This document shows positions 6,483 through 14,057 of a stretch of 14,737 nt of DNA, piece by piece. Below the pieces are notes generated by a model. The model worked only from the letters and a program-made list of their open reading frames with translations. It was not told the DNA's origin and did not search any database. How positions within the stretch are numbered: position 1 is the first letter of the stretch; each line of letters begins with the position of its first letter. The position numbers were made by a program, and so were the translations under genes. Source of the DNA: Candidatus Omnitrophota bacterium (GTDB lineage: Bacteria > Omnitrophota > Gorgyraeia > Aquiviventales > Aquiviventaceae); the NCBI GenBank assembly GCA_016206725.1, contig JACQRA010000130.1:1-14737 (forward strand), in the 5' to 3' direction.

Positions 6483-6507
6483 CTCGCAAGCGGGCTCATG
6501 CTAGGCT
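6479..6507 (+). promoter_or_regulatory. Sigma70-type promoter with extended -10
   Basis: TTGACT (6479-6484), a 17-bp spacer, then TAGGCT (6502-6507) preceded by TGC, an extended -10. Transcription would begin near 6514. It lies directly after the cloverleaf element and upstream of the zinc-ribbon gene, rsfS and argS, where the gene string is otherwise interrupted. It is the best promoter candidate in the window. Confidence 0.6.
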
Positions 6508-6513
6508 GGTCAC

Positions 6514-6650
6514 GGTGAAACCGAGACTTACGGAACGCAGTGAACGCAAGTCTCTGGTTGAACGTGATCCCGCCAGCGGCGGGATTCAATTCGGACAGGA
6601 CACGTTCCGTCGCCCGGGCGGGCTCCGTAACGTGTGTCCTCATTGAAGAA
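6514..6650 (+). ncRNA. Candidate structured leader RNA
   Basis: About 137 nt between the promoter and the next gene hold several complementary segments: GAGACTT/AAGTCTC (6523-6529/6548-6554), an 8-bp hairpin ATCCCGCC/GGCGGGAT (6567-6574/6578-6585) and AGGACA/TGTCCT (6598-6603/6634-6639). Segment 6528-6536 could also pair with 6604-6610 or 6624-6630, so alternative folds are possible. I recognise no known riboswitch or stable RNA family. Confidence 0.35.
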
Positions 6651-6657
6651 GGGAGGG
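6651..6657 (+). promoter_or_regulatory. Shine-Dalgarno of the zinc-ribbon gene
   Basis: GGGAGGG, 3 nt before ATG 6661. Together with the clean reading frame it supports this short gene as real. Confidence 0.6.
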
Positions 6658-6660
6658 CGG

Positions 6661-6804
6661 ATGGACGCCTATTGCGTGAAGTGTAAGAGCAAGAAAGAAA
6701 TGAAGGACGCGCAGAAGGTCAAGATGAAGAACGGCCGACCGGCCATGAAAGGACGCTGTCCGGACTGCGGGACCGGTCTCTATCGTATCTTGAGCGTAGG
6801 TTGA
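6661..6804 (+). CDS. Small zinc-ribbon protein (DUF5679-like), 47 aa
   Basis: A 47-residue protein with two CxxC knuckles, C5-V-K-C8 and C33-P-D-C36, separated by a Lys-rich segment that includes KNGRPAMKGRCPDCGT. This arrangement matches the small family annotated as DUF5679 in many bacteria and archaea; its function is not known. The paired cysteines should bind one Zn2+, and the basic linker (Lys at 7, 9, 11, 12, 15, 19, 21, 23, 30) would suit nucleic-acid binding, which is inference. The start is supported by GGGAGGG just upstream and by the C5/C8 knuckle directly after it. It is the first gene after the 6479 promoter and lies 31 bp before rsfS. Confidence 0.8.
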   Translation: MDAYCVKCKSKKEMKDAQKVKMKNGRPAMKGRCPDCGTGLYRILSVG

Positions 6805-6835
6805 ACCTATTAAGAAGGACAGTCGTCAGAAGGCA

Positions 6836-7183
6836 TTGATCGCGGCCAACGCCGCCCTCAACAAGCAGGCCGAAGATGTCACCATCCTTGATGTGAGGGC
6901 GCTCTCGACCGTCACGGATTTTTTCATTATCGCCAGCGCCGCCACCACCCGTCAGATTGCCGCGATCGCCGAAGAGATTGACCGTGAGCTGACCCGACGT
7001 GGAGGGGATGTGCTCCACGTCGAAGGACTCAAGGAACGCGTCGCGGCAGCGAGTGGCCTCTCGTGGGTCCTGATTGATTGCGGCGATCTCGTCGTGCACG
7101 TGTTCAATCCGCCCGCCCGTGAGTTCTACCAATTGGAACGCCTGTGGGCCGATGCTCCCCGCCTTGCGGTGGAGCCCGCCTAG
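6836..7183 (+). CDS. rsfS: Ribosomal silencing factor RsfS
   Basis: RsfS (Iojap/DUF143) binds ribosomal protein L14 and blocks subunit joining during starvation. The family core is present: KQAEDVTILDVRALSTVTDFFIIASAATTRQIAAIAEEIDREL, then EGLKERVAAASGLSWVLIDCGDLVVHVFNPPAREFYQLERLW. From TTG 6836 the length is 115 residues, normal for the family. The start is uncertain: the open frame extends upstream to a TAG at 6797-6799, with KKDSRQKAL reading like a normal family N-terminus. The only other candidate there is an ATT codon at 6809, and no ATG or GTG is available. A GAAGGA at 6814-6819 is 16 nt from the TTG. Near obgE and nadD, rsfS is a common neighbour. Confidence 0.92.
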   Translation: MIAANAALNKQAEDVTILDVRALSTVTDFFIIASAATTRQIAAIAEEIDRELTRRGGDVLHVEGLKERVAAASGLSWVLIDCGDLVVHVFNPPAREFYQLERLWADAPRLAVEPA

Positions 7184-7203
7184 CCCGCGGACGCAATCCG
7201 CAC

Positions 7204-8856
7204 ATGTTACTGGACCGATTGAACGACGTCCTCCGTCAGGCCGTTCAGACCCTGGACTCAGGGTCTGTTCCGGCCTTGCGCTGGGAGGTCCCCAAGGATC
7301 ACAACTTCGGGGACCTCTCAAGCCCGGTCGCGTTTAAGTTGGCGGCTCAACAACGCCGGTCTCCCCCTGAGGTTGCTCAACGCCTGATCACGCTCGTGCG
7401 GCAGCACAGCGAGGCGCCAGCCCTGCGTGGGTGCGTTGAGCGCGTAGAGCACAAGGGCGGATTTGTGAACGTGTGGCTTTCTCACCGGGCGCTCCTCCGC
7501 GTCCTTGCGCAGGTTCGTCGAGAAGGCGCGCGATATGGTCATGGCCGCTTCGGCGGGGGGCGGTCGGTGCTGATCGAGTTTGTCAGCGCTAATCCAACCG
7601 GCCCCTTGAGTGTGGCGCATGGACGGCAAGCCGCCGTCGGTGATGCGCTCGCACAGATCCTGCGATCGCAGGGCTGTCGGGTGACCACCGAGTACTACCT
7701 CAACGACGAAGGCCGGCAAATTGAGTTGTTGGGCCGCTCGCTCTTGCTGCGCTGCAAGGAGCAGCTTGGACAGCCGGAGCCTCTGCCGGAGGGCGGCTAT
7801 CAAGGACTCTACCTCATCGAGCAGGCCAAGGCGTGCGTCAAGCATCAGGGGGCTCGCCTCCTCGAGCAGCCGCCGGAATGGTTTATGGAAGAAGCGATGA
7901 CGGAACAATCGGCTCGCATCAAACATGATCTGGCGCGCTTCGGCCTGCGCTTCGACCGATGGGTCAGCCAGCGCGCCCTGCGACATTCTGAGCGCATCGA
8001 TCAAGCACTGGGGGAGCTTGCGCGCCGAGACCTGCTCTACGAGCAGGACGGGGCGACGTGGTTCGCCTCCACACGGTTTGGCGATGATAAAGATCGCGTC
8101 GTGAAAAAACAGACCGGTGAGCTGACCTACCTCGCTCCGGATATCGCGTATCACCGTTGGAAATTCCAGCGCGGGTATCACCAGGTGATCAACCTGTGGG
8201 GACCGGATCACCACGGCTATATCTCGCGCGTCAAGGCGGCGGTGGCGGCGTTGGGATTTCCTGCCGAGCGGCTCATCGTGCGCATCGTGCAACTGGTGAC
8301 GCTCTCGCGTCAGGGCAAGCCGGTGCCGATGTCGAAACGGGAAGGGGAGTTTGTGACGTTTCGTGAAGTGCTGGATGAGGTGGGGGTGGATGCGACACGC
8401 TTCTTCTATCTCATGCGCACCATGGAGAGCCACCTCGATTTCGATCTCGACCTGGCCGCATCCCAATCACAAGACAACCCCGTCTACTATGTCCAGTATG
8501 CCCATGCGCGCATCTGGAGCATCCTGTCCTATGCCCGGCGGCAGGTACCGTGGTGGAGGCGTCTCGGACCTCCACAGCGTTCGCGCTTGACCGAACCCGA
8601 GGAGCGGCTTCTGTTGCGCCAGCTCGTGCAATTTCCGATGATCACCGAAGCGTGCGCGAGGGCCCTCGAGCCGCAAGGGCTCACGGTGTATCTCCAGCGG
8701 TTGGCCGAACTCTTCCACGTCTTCTATACGAAACACCGCGTGGTCACCGAGGACATCGCGCGTTCTCGAGCGCGTTTGGCGCTGGTGGATGCCACGCGGA
8801 TCGTCCTGGCCAACGGCCTCCACCTGCTCGGCGTCTCGGCCCCTCGTCGTATGTAA
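7204..8856 (+). CDS. argS: Arginyl-tRNA synthetase
   Basis: Class I aminoacyl-tRNA synthetase charging tRNA-Arg. It has 550 residues from ATG 7204. The N-terminal additional domain has the usual PKDHNFGDLSSPVAFKLA segment. The catalytic core has FVSANPTGPLSVAHGR, in which the HIGH tetrad reads SVAH (136-139), a relaxed form seen in some ArgS lineages, and a KMSKS equivalent MSKR (376-379) in GKPVPMSKREGEFVTFREV. The DALR anticodon-binding domain closes with the normal end LLGVSAPRRM, so the gene is complete. An in-frame start at 7144 would overlap rsfS by 40 bp and lacks homology. No clear Shine-Dalgarno precedes ATG 7204, 20 bp after the rsfS stop. Confidence 0.96.
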   Translation: MLLDRLNDVLRQAVQTLDSGSVPALRWEVPKDHNFGDLSSPVAFKLAAQQRRSPPEVAQRLITLVRQHSEAPALRGCVERVEHKGGFVNVWLSHRALLRVLAQVRREGARYGHGRFGGGRSVLIEFVSANPTGPLSVAHGRQAAVGDALAQILRSQGCRVTTEYYLNDEGRQIELLGRSLLLRCKEQLGQPEPLPEGGYQGLYLIEQAKACVKHQGARLLEQPPEWFMEEAMTEQSARIKHDLARFGLRFDRWVSQRALRHSERIDQALGELARRDLLYEQDGATWFASTRFGDDKDRVVKKQTGELTYLAPDIAYHRWKFQRGYHQVINLWGPDHHGYISRVKAAVAALGFPAERLIVRIVQLVTLSRQGKPVPMSKREGEFVTFREVLDEVGVDATRFFYLMRTMESHLDFDLDLAASQSQDNPVYYVQYAHARIWSILSYARRQVPWWRRLGPPQRSRLTEPEERLLLRQLVQFPMITEACARALEPQGLTVYLQRLAELFHVFYTKHRVVTEDIARSRARLALVDATRIVLANGLHLLGVSAPRRM

Positions 8857-8876
8857 CATGATCAATTTGGAAAATC

Positions 8877-8915
8877 GGGGACACAAACCATTTTTAGAAA
8901 TTGTTTTGTGTCCCC
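8877..8915 (+). repeat. GGGGACAC palindrome, copy 4 (argS/mfd)
   Basis: 39 bp beginning GGGGACACAAACC and ending TTTTGTGTCCCC; an 11-bp perfect outer stem, then mismatches at arm positions 12 and 15. Preceded by AAAATC, the reverse complement of the GATTTT that follows copies 1 and 3, so it is in the opposite orientation. Its last base is directly next to the mfd ATG at 8916. Confidence 0.9.
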
Positions 8916-10829
8916 ATGCTTGAATATTGTCGGTTCTACGTCGGTCAGCGAATCAGCATGGAACACCTCCTCGAACCCTTGATGCGCTTCGGCTATCAAC
9001 GCGTTGACCAAGTCCTCGATCCCGGCGATGTGGCCGTGCGGGGAGGCGTCGTCGATATCTTTCCCGCCACCTTTGAAACGCCGATCCGCTTGGAGCTCGA
9101 AGGCTCCCGGATTCTCTCCATGCGCAGCATCAATCCGGTGACCGCCGAGACGCTCGAGCGCCACTCGATGGTGGTTGTCCTTCCTCGCCAACTTCGAATG
9201 CGCGTCTCTCAGGAGCGCCTGGCCTCGGAGACGGCTCTCGAGGTTCCGTTTGAAGCCTTTATAGATTTTGAGGAAGGAGACCTCGTGGTGCATGTCGATC
9301 ACGGCATCGGGCGACTGATCGGACGCGCCACGCTCACCACCCCGCAAGGATCCACCGAAGCGCTCCTGCTCGAGTACGCTGAGGGCGACCGGCTCTACGT
9401 GCCGCTCGACCAGCTCCACCTCGTCCAGCGGTACATCGGTTTCAGCTCGCGCCATCCGGCGCTGAGCAAACTCGGCGGCGCCGCGTGGGAACGCGCGAGG
9501 ACCAGCGCCTATGCCAGTGTCTTGACGTACGCCAGAGAGCTGCTGGGTCTTCAAGCCAAGCGGATGGCCTTGCGGGGCTATGCCTTTTCCCGCGATCACG
9601 AATGGCAGGCGGCCTTCGAGCGCACCTTTCCGTACCGAGAAACGACCGATCAGCTCACCGCGATTGAGCAGGTCAAGCGCGATATGGAACACGATCGGCC
9701 GATGGATCGGTTGTTGCTGGGTGACGTCGGCTACGGCAAAACCGAGGTGGCGCTGCGGGCGGCCTTCAAAGCGGTCATGAATCATAAACAGGTGGCGGTG
9801 TTGGTGCCGACGACGATCTTGGCCTACCAGCACACGCGCACCTTCCAGAAGCGACTGCACAACTTTCCCGTCCAGGTGGAGACGCTTTCTCGCTTTCAGT
9901 CTCCTCGGGAGCAGGCACAGGTCTTGGAGGCGCTGCGCCGTGGGGCGTGCGATGTGGTGATCGGGACGCATCGGCTCTTGTCAGGCGACGTCCAGTTTCA
10001 CGATCTGGGGTTGGTGATCATCGATGAAGAACAACGCTTCGGCGTGAAAGACAAAGAGCATCTCAAGCAGTTGCGCACCCAAGTCGACATCTTGGTGCTC
10101 TCCGCGACCCCGATTCCTCGAACGCTCTACTTAGCACTCATGGGCTCTCGCGAGATGTCGCTCATCGCGACCCCGCCGGAGCATCGCCATCCCATTGAGA
10201 CCGTCGTGGCGGAGGATGAGGATGCGTCCATTCAGCGATGGATCCGGAAGGAACTGGCTCGCCAGGGCCAGGTCTACGTGGTGCACCACCGCGTCCGTGA
10301 CATCCATCGGTTGGCGCAGCGTCTTCGCCGGCTGGTTCCGGAAGCCCGAGTAGCCGTGAGTCATGGTCAGATGGATGAGGCGGCGTTGGAAGAGACGATG
10401 ATGGCCTGGATGGATGGGCGAATTGACGTGCTGGTGACGACGACGATCGTCGAATCAGGCATTGATGTGCCCAACGCCAATACCCTGATCGTCAGCCGAG
10501 CGGATCAGTTCGGCCTGGCCGATTTATATCAACTGCGCGGCCGGGTGGGGCGATTCACCCGCAAAGCCTCCGCCTATTTGCTGGTGCCTCGCGGGACGGT
10601 GCTCAGCGAGGCAGCTCGCCAGCGACTGCAAGCGATCATGCAACACACGGCCCTCGGCTCAGGCTTTCAGGTCGCGATGGAAGATTTGAAACTACGGGGG
10701 GCGGGCAATCTGCTTGGCGTCGAGCAGCACGGCCACGTCACCGCCGTCGGTTTCGACTTGTACTGCCGCCTCCTTCGTGACGCCGTTGGCTATCTCAAGC
10801 AGCAACCCGAGTTGGCGAACGCTCGATGA
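8916..10829 (+). CDS. mfd: Short transcription-repair coupling factor (Mfd, D2-RID-translocase)
   Basis: Mfd removes stalled RNA polymerase and recruits UvrA. This form has 637 residues against about 1,100-1,150 usually. Residues 1-90 (GYQRVDQV, VAVRGGVVDIFP, PIRLELEG) correspond to the UvrB-like D2 of E. coli Mfd, which binds UvrA. Residues about 113-185 are the polymerase-interacting domain (EGDLVVHVDHGIGRLIGRA). The RecG-like translocase follows with Walker A GDVGYGKT (269-276), DEEQ (370-373), LSATPIPRT and QLRGRVGR. It ends at QPELANAR after the TRG region. D1a, D1b, D3 and the autoinhibitory D7 are missing. There is no room upstream for them: argS ends at 8856 and a palindrome fills 8877-8915. 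The stop overlaps surA (ATGA). No frameshift is visible, so it is either a compact functional Mfd or an element-trimmed gene. Confidence 0.88.
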   Translation: MLEYCRFYVGQRISMEHLLEPLMRFGYQRVDQVLDPGDVAVRGGVVDIFPATFETPIRLELEGSRILSMRSINPVTAETLERHSMVVVLPRQLRMRVSQERLASETALEVPFEAFIDFEEGDLVVHVDHGIGRLIGRATLTTPQGSTEALLLEYAEGDRLYVPLDQLHLVQRYIGFSSRHPALSKLGGAAWERARTSAYASVLTYARELLGLQAKRMALRGYAFSRDHEWQAAFERTFPYRETTDQLTAIEQVKRDMEHDRPMDRLLLGDVGYGKTEVALRAAFKAVMNHKQVAVLVPTTILAYQHTRTFQKRLHNFPVQVETLSRFQSPREQAQVLEALRRGACDVVIGTHRLLSGDVQFHDLGLVIIDEEQRFGVKDKEHLKQLRTQVDILVLSATPIPRTLYLALMGSREMSLIATPPEHRHPIETVVAEDEDASIQRWIRKELARQGQVYVVHHRVRDIHRLAQRLRRLVPEARVAVSHGQMDEAALEETMMAWMDGRIDVLVTTTIVESGIDVPNANTLIVSRADQFGLADLYQLRGRVGRFTRKASAYLLVPRGTVLSEAARQRLQAIMQHTALGSGFQVAMEDLKLRGAGNLLGVEQHGHVTAVGFDLYCRLLRDAVGYLKQQPELANAR

Positions 10830-11803
10830 GCGTGCTCAGGAGAAGTGTACAGTGTATCGTGTACAGTGTTTTACTGTTCACTGTTCACTGTTCACTGTTC
10901 ACTCCCTGCGAAGCAGGGAACCGCATCGTCGCCGTGGTCAACGACGAGATTATCACCGAGTGGGACCTCACCGTCCGCATGAGCGCACTCATGGAGGAAC
11001 AGGAACAGCCCTTCGAGAATCACGACGAAGCGGCTCAGTTCCGTCGCGCCGTGCTCAGACGGCTCATCGAGGAACGGCTCCTCATTCAGGAAGGTCGCCG
11101 CATGAATGTGACGGTGGAGCTTGAGGAAGTAGCGGCCAGGGTGCAAGAGCTTCGCCGACAGTTTGCGCCCAGAGAGCGCTACGAGGCCATGCTGCAGGAA
11201 GCCCAGCTGACCGAAGAACAGTTGAAGACTAAGCTGCGGGAACAACTCCTCATGCAACGCACGATTGATCAGAAGATCCGTGCGACGATTGTCATTAGTC
11301 CGGCTGAGGTGCAAGGCGCCATCAAGACAGTCCTCACACCCACCCAGCCGACGCATTCCGCAGAGGGCGACGTCCTTGTCGCCCATCTGTTGGTCCGCGT
11401 CTCAGAACAGCGGTCTCTCGAGGAAGCCCGGCGGCTCGTTGAGCAGCTCTCGCAGCGCCTCTTGAGCGGGGAACCGTTTGACCGGCTTGCGAAGGACTAT
11501 TCGGAGGGTCCTCATGCAGAAGATGGTGGGCATCTTGGATGGGTGAAGCCTTCTGAGATGATCCCGGAGCTTTCGGAGGCGCTGTCTCAATTGAAACCGG
11601 GTGAGGTGTCGAAGCCCATTCACAGCCATTTAGGATTTCATCTTGTGAAGGTGCTGGAGCGACGCGAGCCATCGTCTGACGATTCACCCAACAGCCAGGA
11701 CGCGGTGCATCACCGGCTCTACCAGGCTAAATTCGTCAAGGCCATGCAGGCCTGGCTTGATGACCTGAAGCGCAGTGCCTACATTCAGGTGATGGAGGAG
11801 TAA
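10826..11803 (+). CDS. SurA-like periplasmic chaperone / parvulin peptidyl-prolyl isomerase
   Basis: Exported chaperone expected to assist outer-membrane protein folding. It has 325 residues: an N-terminal signal with RR at 5-6, a hydrophobic core (about 10-26) and a likely cleavage near PCEAG; a SurA_N-type helical domain opening with the typical RIVAVVNDEIITEWDL; and one parvulin PpiC domain (about 180-281: DVLVAHLLVRVS...FDRLAKDYSEGPHAEDGGHLGWVKPSEMIPELSEAL...GFHLVKVLERRE). E. coli SurA has two parvulin domains; this has one. ATG 10826 overlaps the mfd stop by 4 bp, supporting the start. The signal peptide is encoded largely by a 7-bp tandem array (10845-10903). Genes following it are pdxA and rsmA, the same order as in the E. 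coli surA-pdxA-ksgA operon. Confidence 0.9.
   Translation: MSVLRRSVQCIVYSVLLFTVHCSLFTPCEAGNRIVAVVNDEIITEWDLTVRMSALMEEQEQPFENHDEAAQFRRAVLRRLIEERLLIQEGRRMNVTVELEEVAARVQELRRQFAPRERYEAMLQEAQLTEEQLKTKLREQLLMQRTIDQKIRATIVISPAEVQGAIKTVLTPTQPTHSAEGDVLVAHLLVRVSEQRSLEEARRLVEQLSQRLLSGEPFDRLAKDYSEGPHAEDGGHLGWVKPSEMIPELSEALSQLKPGEVSKPIHSHLGFHLVKVLERREPSSDDSPNSQDAVHHRLYQAKFVKAMQAWLDDLKRSAYIQVMEE
10845..10903 (+). repeat. Heptanucleotide array encoding the signal peptide
   Basis: Eight units in unbroken 7-bp register: GTGTACA, GTGTATC, GTGTACA, GTGTTTT, then ACTGTTC four times exactly (10873-10900) and a partial ACT. The two halves are near-complementary, giving a hairpin 10859-10867/10873-10881 with 8 of 9 pairs and a 5-base loop. 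In the gene frame the array supplies most of the hydrophobic core of the signal peptide. Confidence 0.92.
11794..11800 (+). promoter_or_regulatory. Strong Shine-Dalgarno upstream of pdxA repeats
   Basis: GGAGGAG in the last codons of the surA-like gene. It is 6 nt from ATG 11807, which opens a frame of only 10 codons ending TGA at 11837-11839, and 20 nt from ATG 11821, which is in frame with pdxA. Confidence 0.5.
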
Positions 11804-11820
11804 CGAATGGGGAATGGCGA

Positions 11821-12872
<1,052 letters not shown>

Positions 12873-12879
<7 letters not shown>

Positions 12880-13733
12880 CGGCCGGCGAGTTACAGGCGC
12901 TCCTCAAGGCGCATGAACTGCGTTTGACGAAGCGGCGGGGACAGAACTTTCTGGTGGAGGCCAACCAGGCGAAGCGCCTCGTCGCCTCGTGTCATCTCGC
13001 GCCGCAGGATACCGTCATTGAGATCGGCGCGGGGTTGGGGGCGTTGACAGACTTGTTGGCGCATGCAGCGGGACGCGTGATCGCCGTGGAGTCGGATCGA
13101 GCGCTCAGCGAATTGCTGCAACAACGGATGGCGCATCACTCGCACGTCGAGGTGATGTGTCAGGATATTCTCAGCTTTCCCTGGTCGCGCGACGCAGGCA
13201 GCGCGGTCGTCGGAATGATCCCGTACGTCATCACCTCGCCCATCCTTGTGACGCTCTGCGAACACGCCGCTCAGGTGCGCGGCGCATGGCTTGGCATCCA
13301 ACGAGAGGTCGCGCAGCGCCTCGTGGCCAGGCCTGGCACGAAAGCGTACGGCCGTCTGACCGTCCTCGTGCAATATTACTTTGAGGTCAAGGAGCTGCTG
13401 CGCATTCCGCGCCACGTCTTTTTTCCTCAGCCGAACGTCGATTCGTCCTGGGTCTCCTTGAAGCCGAGAGCAAGGCCCGCCGTGGAGGTGGGTGATGAGC
13501 CGCTGTTTTTCGCCGTGGTCCAGGCGGCGTTTGCCCAGCGGCGCAAGACGCTCGTCAACGGCCTGCACACGTTACAAGCTCCAACGCTGAGCCGTGCAGA
13601 GGCTGTGCAGCTCGTGCGTCAACTCGGATGGTCCGAGCGCGTTCGGGGGGAGACGTTGTCGCTGGCGCAATTCGCGCAACTGACCGCCGCCGTGCAAAAT
13701 CGGGGACACAAACACATTGCTAAAAACTGTTAG
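12873..13733 (+). CDS. rsmA: 16S rRNA dimethyladenosine transferase RsmA (KsgA), motif IV variant
   Basis: SAM-dependent enzyme that dimethylates two adjacent adenines near the 3' end of 16S rRNA late in 30S assembly. It has 286 residues from ATG 12873. Visible marks are KRRGQNFLV, motif I TVIEIGAGLGALT, the acidic ESD and QDIL positions, and the C-terminal AFAQRRKTLVNGL and LSLAQFAQL. Motif IV, normally N-L/I-P-Y, reads M115-I-P-Y in GMIPYVITSPIL. The Asn (N113 in E. coli KsgA) contacts the target adenine, so loss of dimethylase activity is a real possibility, with the assembly-checkpoint role retained. The end, NRGHKHIAKNC and the TAG, is encoded by palindrome copy 6. TTG 12855 is in frame but only adds repeat-encoded residues. 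No Shine-Dalgarno is visible. Confidence 0.94.
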
Positions 13734-13749
13734 AATTGTTTGTGTCCCC
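13702..13749 (+). repeat. GGGGACAC palindrome, copy 6 (rsmA/gatC)
   Basis: 48 bp with a 13-bp perfect stem GGGGACACAAACA/TGTTTGTGTCCCC apart from a small offset after it. Preceded by AAAATC and followed by TCTCTT, as in copy 5. It holds the rsmA C-terminus and stop codon and ends 17 nt before the gatC ATG. Confidence 0.92.
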
Positions 13750-13754
13750 TCTCT

Positions 13755-13760
13755 TATAAT
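13755..13760 (+). promoter_or_regulatory. Consensus TATAAT just before gatC
   Basis: A perfect -10 hexamer lies 6 nt before ATG 13767. A start point 6-7 nt downstream would fall on the ATG itself and give a leaderless gatC mRNA. No convincing -35 is seen at the right distance, and the sequence may be chance next to the element. Confidence 0.25.
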
Positions 13761-13766
13761 GCGTTC

Positions 13767-14057
13767 ATGAGTGTCGTCAGTCAGGACGAAGTGAAACAGG
13801 TCGCCTTCTTGGCTCGGATGGGGCTGGGGAAGGAGCAACTTGCCAAGCTGGCAGGGCAGATTGATCGCATCCTGCACTACATCCAACAGTTGCAATCCGT
13901 CTCGACCGAGGCGGTGGAGCCGACGAGCCACGTGGTGCCGCTCTCCAACGTCATGCGTCCCGACGAGATCCGACCCTCCACGGGCGTGGATGACACGGTG
14001 TCGCTAGCTCCCGCCCGCCATCACCGCTTCGTCAAAGTCCCCAAGATCATCGAATGA
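13767..14057 (+). CDS. gatC: Asp/Glu-tRNA amidotransferase subunit C
   Basis: Small subunit that stabilises GatA and bridges it to GatB in the GatCAB complex converting misacylated Glu-tRNA-Gln or Asp-tRNA-Asn to the amide form. It has 96 residues, the usual size. Conserved features are the start region VSQDEVKQVAFLARMGL, the helix QIDRILHYIQQLQSVSTEAVEPTSHV, the segment MRPDEIRPST and the C-terminal FVKVPKIIE. An in-frame TTG at 13740 inside the palindrome would add nine residues without homology, so ATG 13767 is preferred. It overlaps gatA by 4 bp (ATGA), so the two are translated together. No Shine-Dalgarno is visible in the 17 nt after the element. Confidence 0.95.
   Translation: MSVVSQDEVKQVAFLARMGLGKEQLAKLAGQIDRILHYIQQLQSVSTEAVEPTSHVVPLSNVMRPDEIRPSTGVDDTVSLAPARHHRFVKVPKIIE

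Noticed and set aside
7609..7620. ArgS HIGH motif reading SVAH as a sign of inactivation
   Set aside because: The first His is often replaced in ArgS, and the surrounding NPTGPL and HGR residues, MSKR loop and C-terminus are conserved, so a normal variant is more likely.
8857..8876. Missing Mfd N-terminus hidden by a frameshift upstream
   Set aside because: Only 20 bp separate argS from the palindrome, and argS is complete to its conserved C-terminal Met, so there is no place for D1a.
8901..8915. Mfd start at the TTG inside the palindrome
   Set aside because: It adds only five repeat-encoded residues (MFCVP) before ATG 8916 and has no homology; the same applies to TTG 2478 (proA), 12855 (rsmA) and 13740 (gatC). 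They are kept only as a hypothesis in the findings.
8862..9971. Long - strand open frame (369 codons) opposite mfd
   Set aside because: It is the complement of a well-conserved helicase gene in GC-rich DNA; its sequence shows no family motif, and it spans a palindrome and the gene start.
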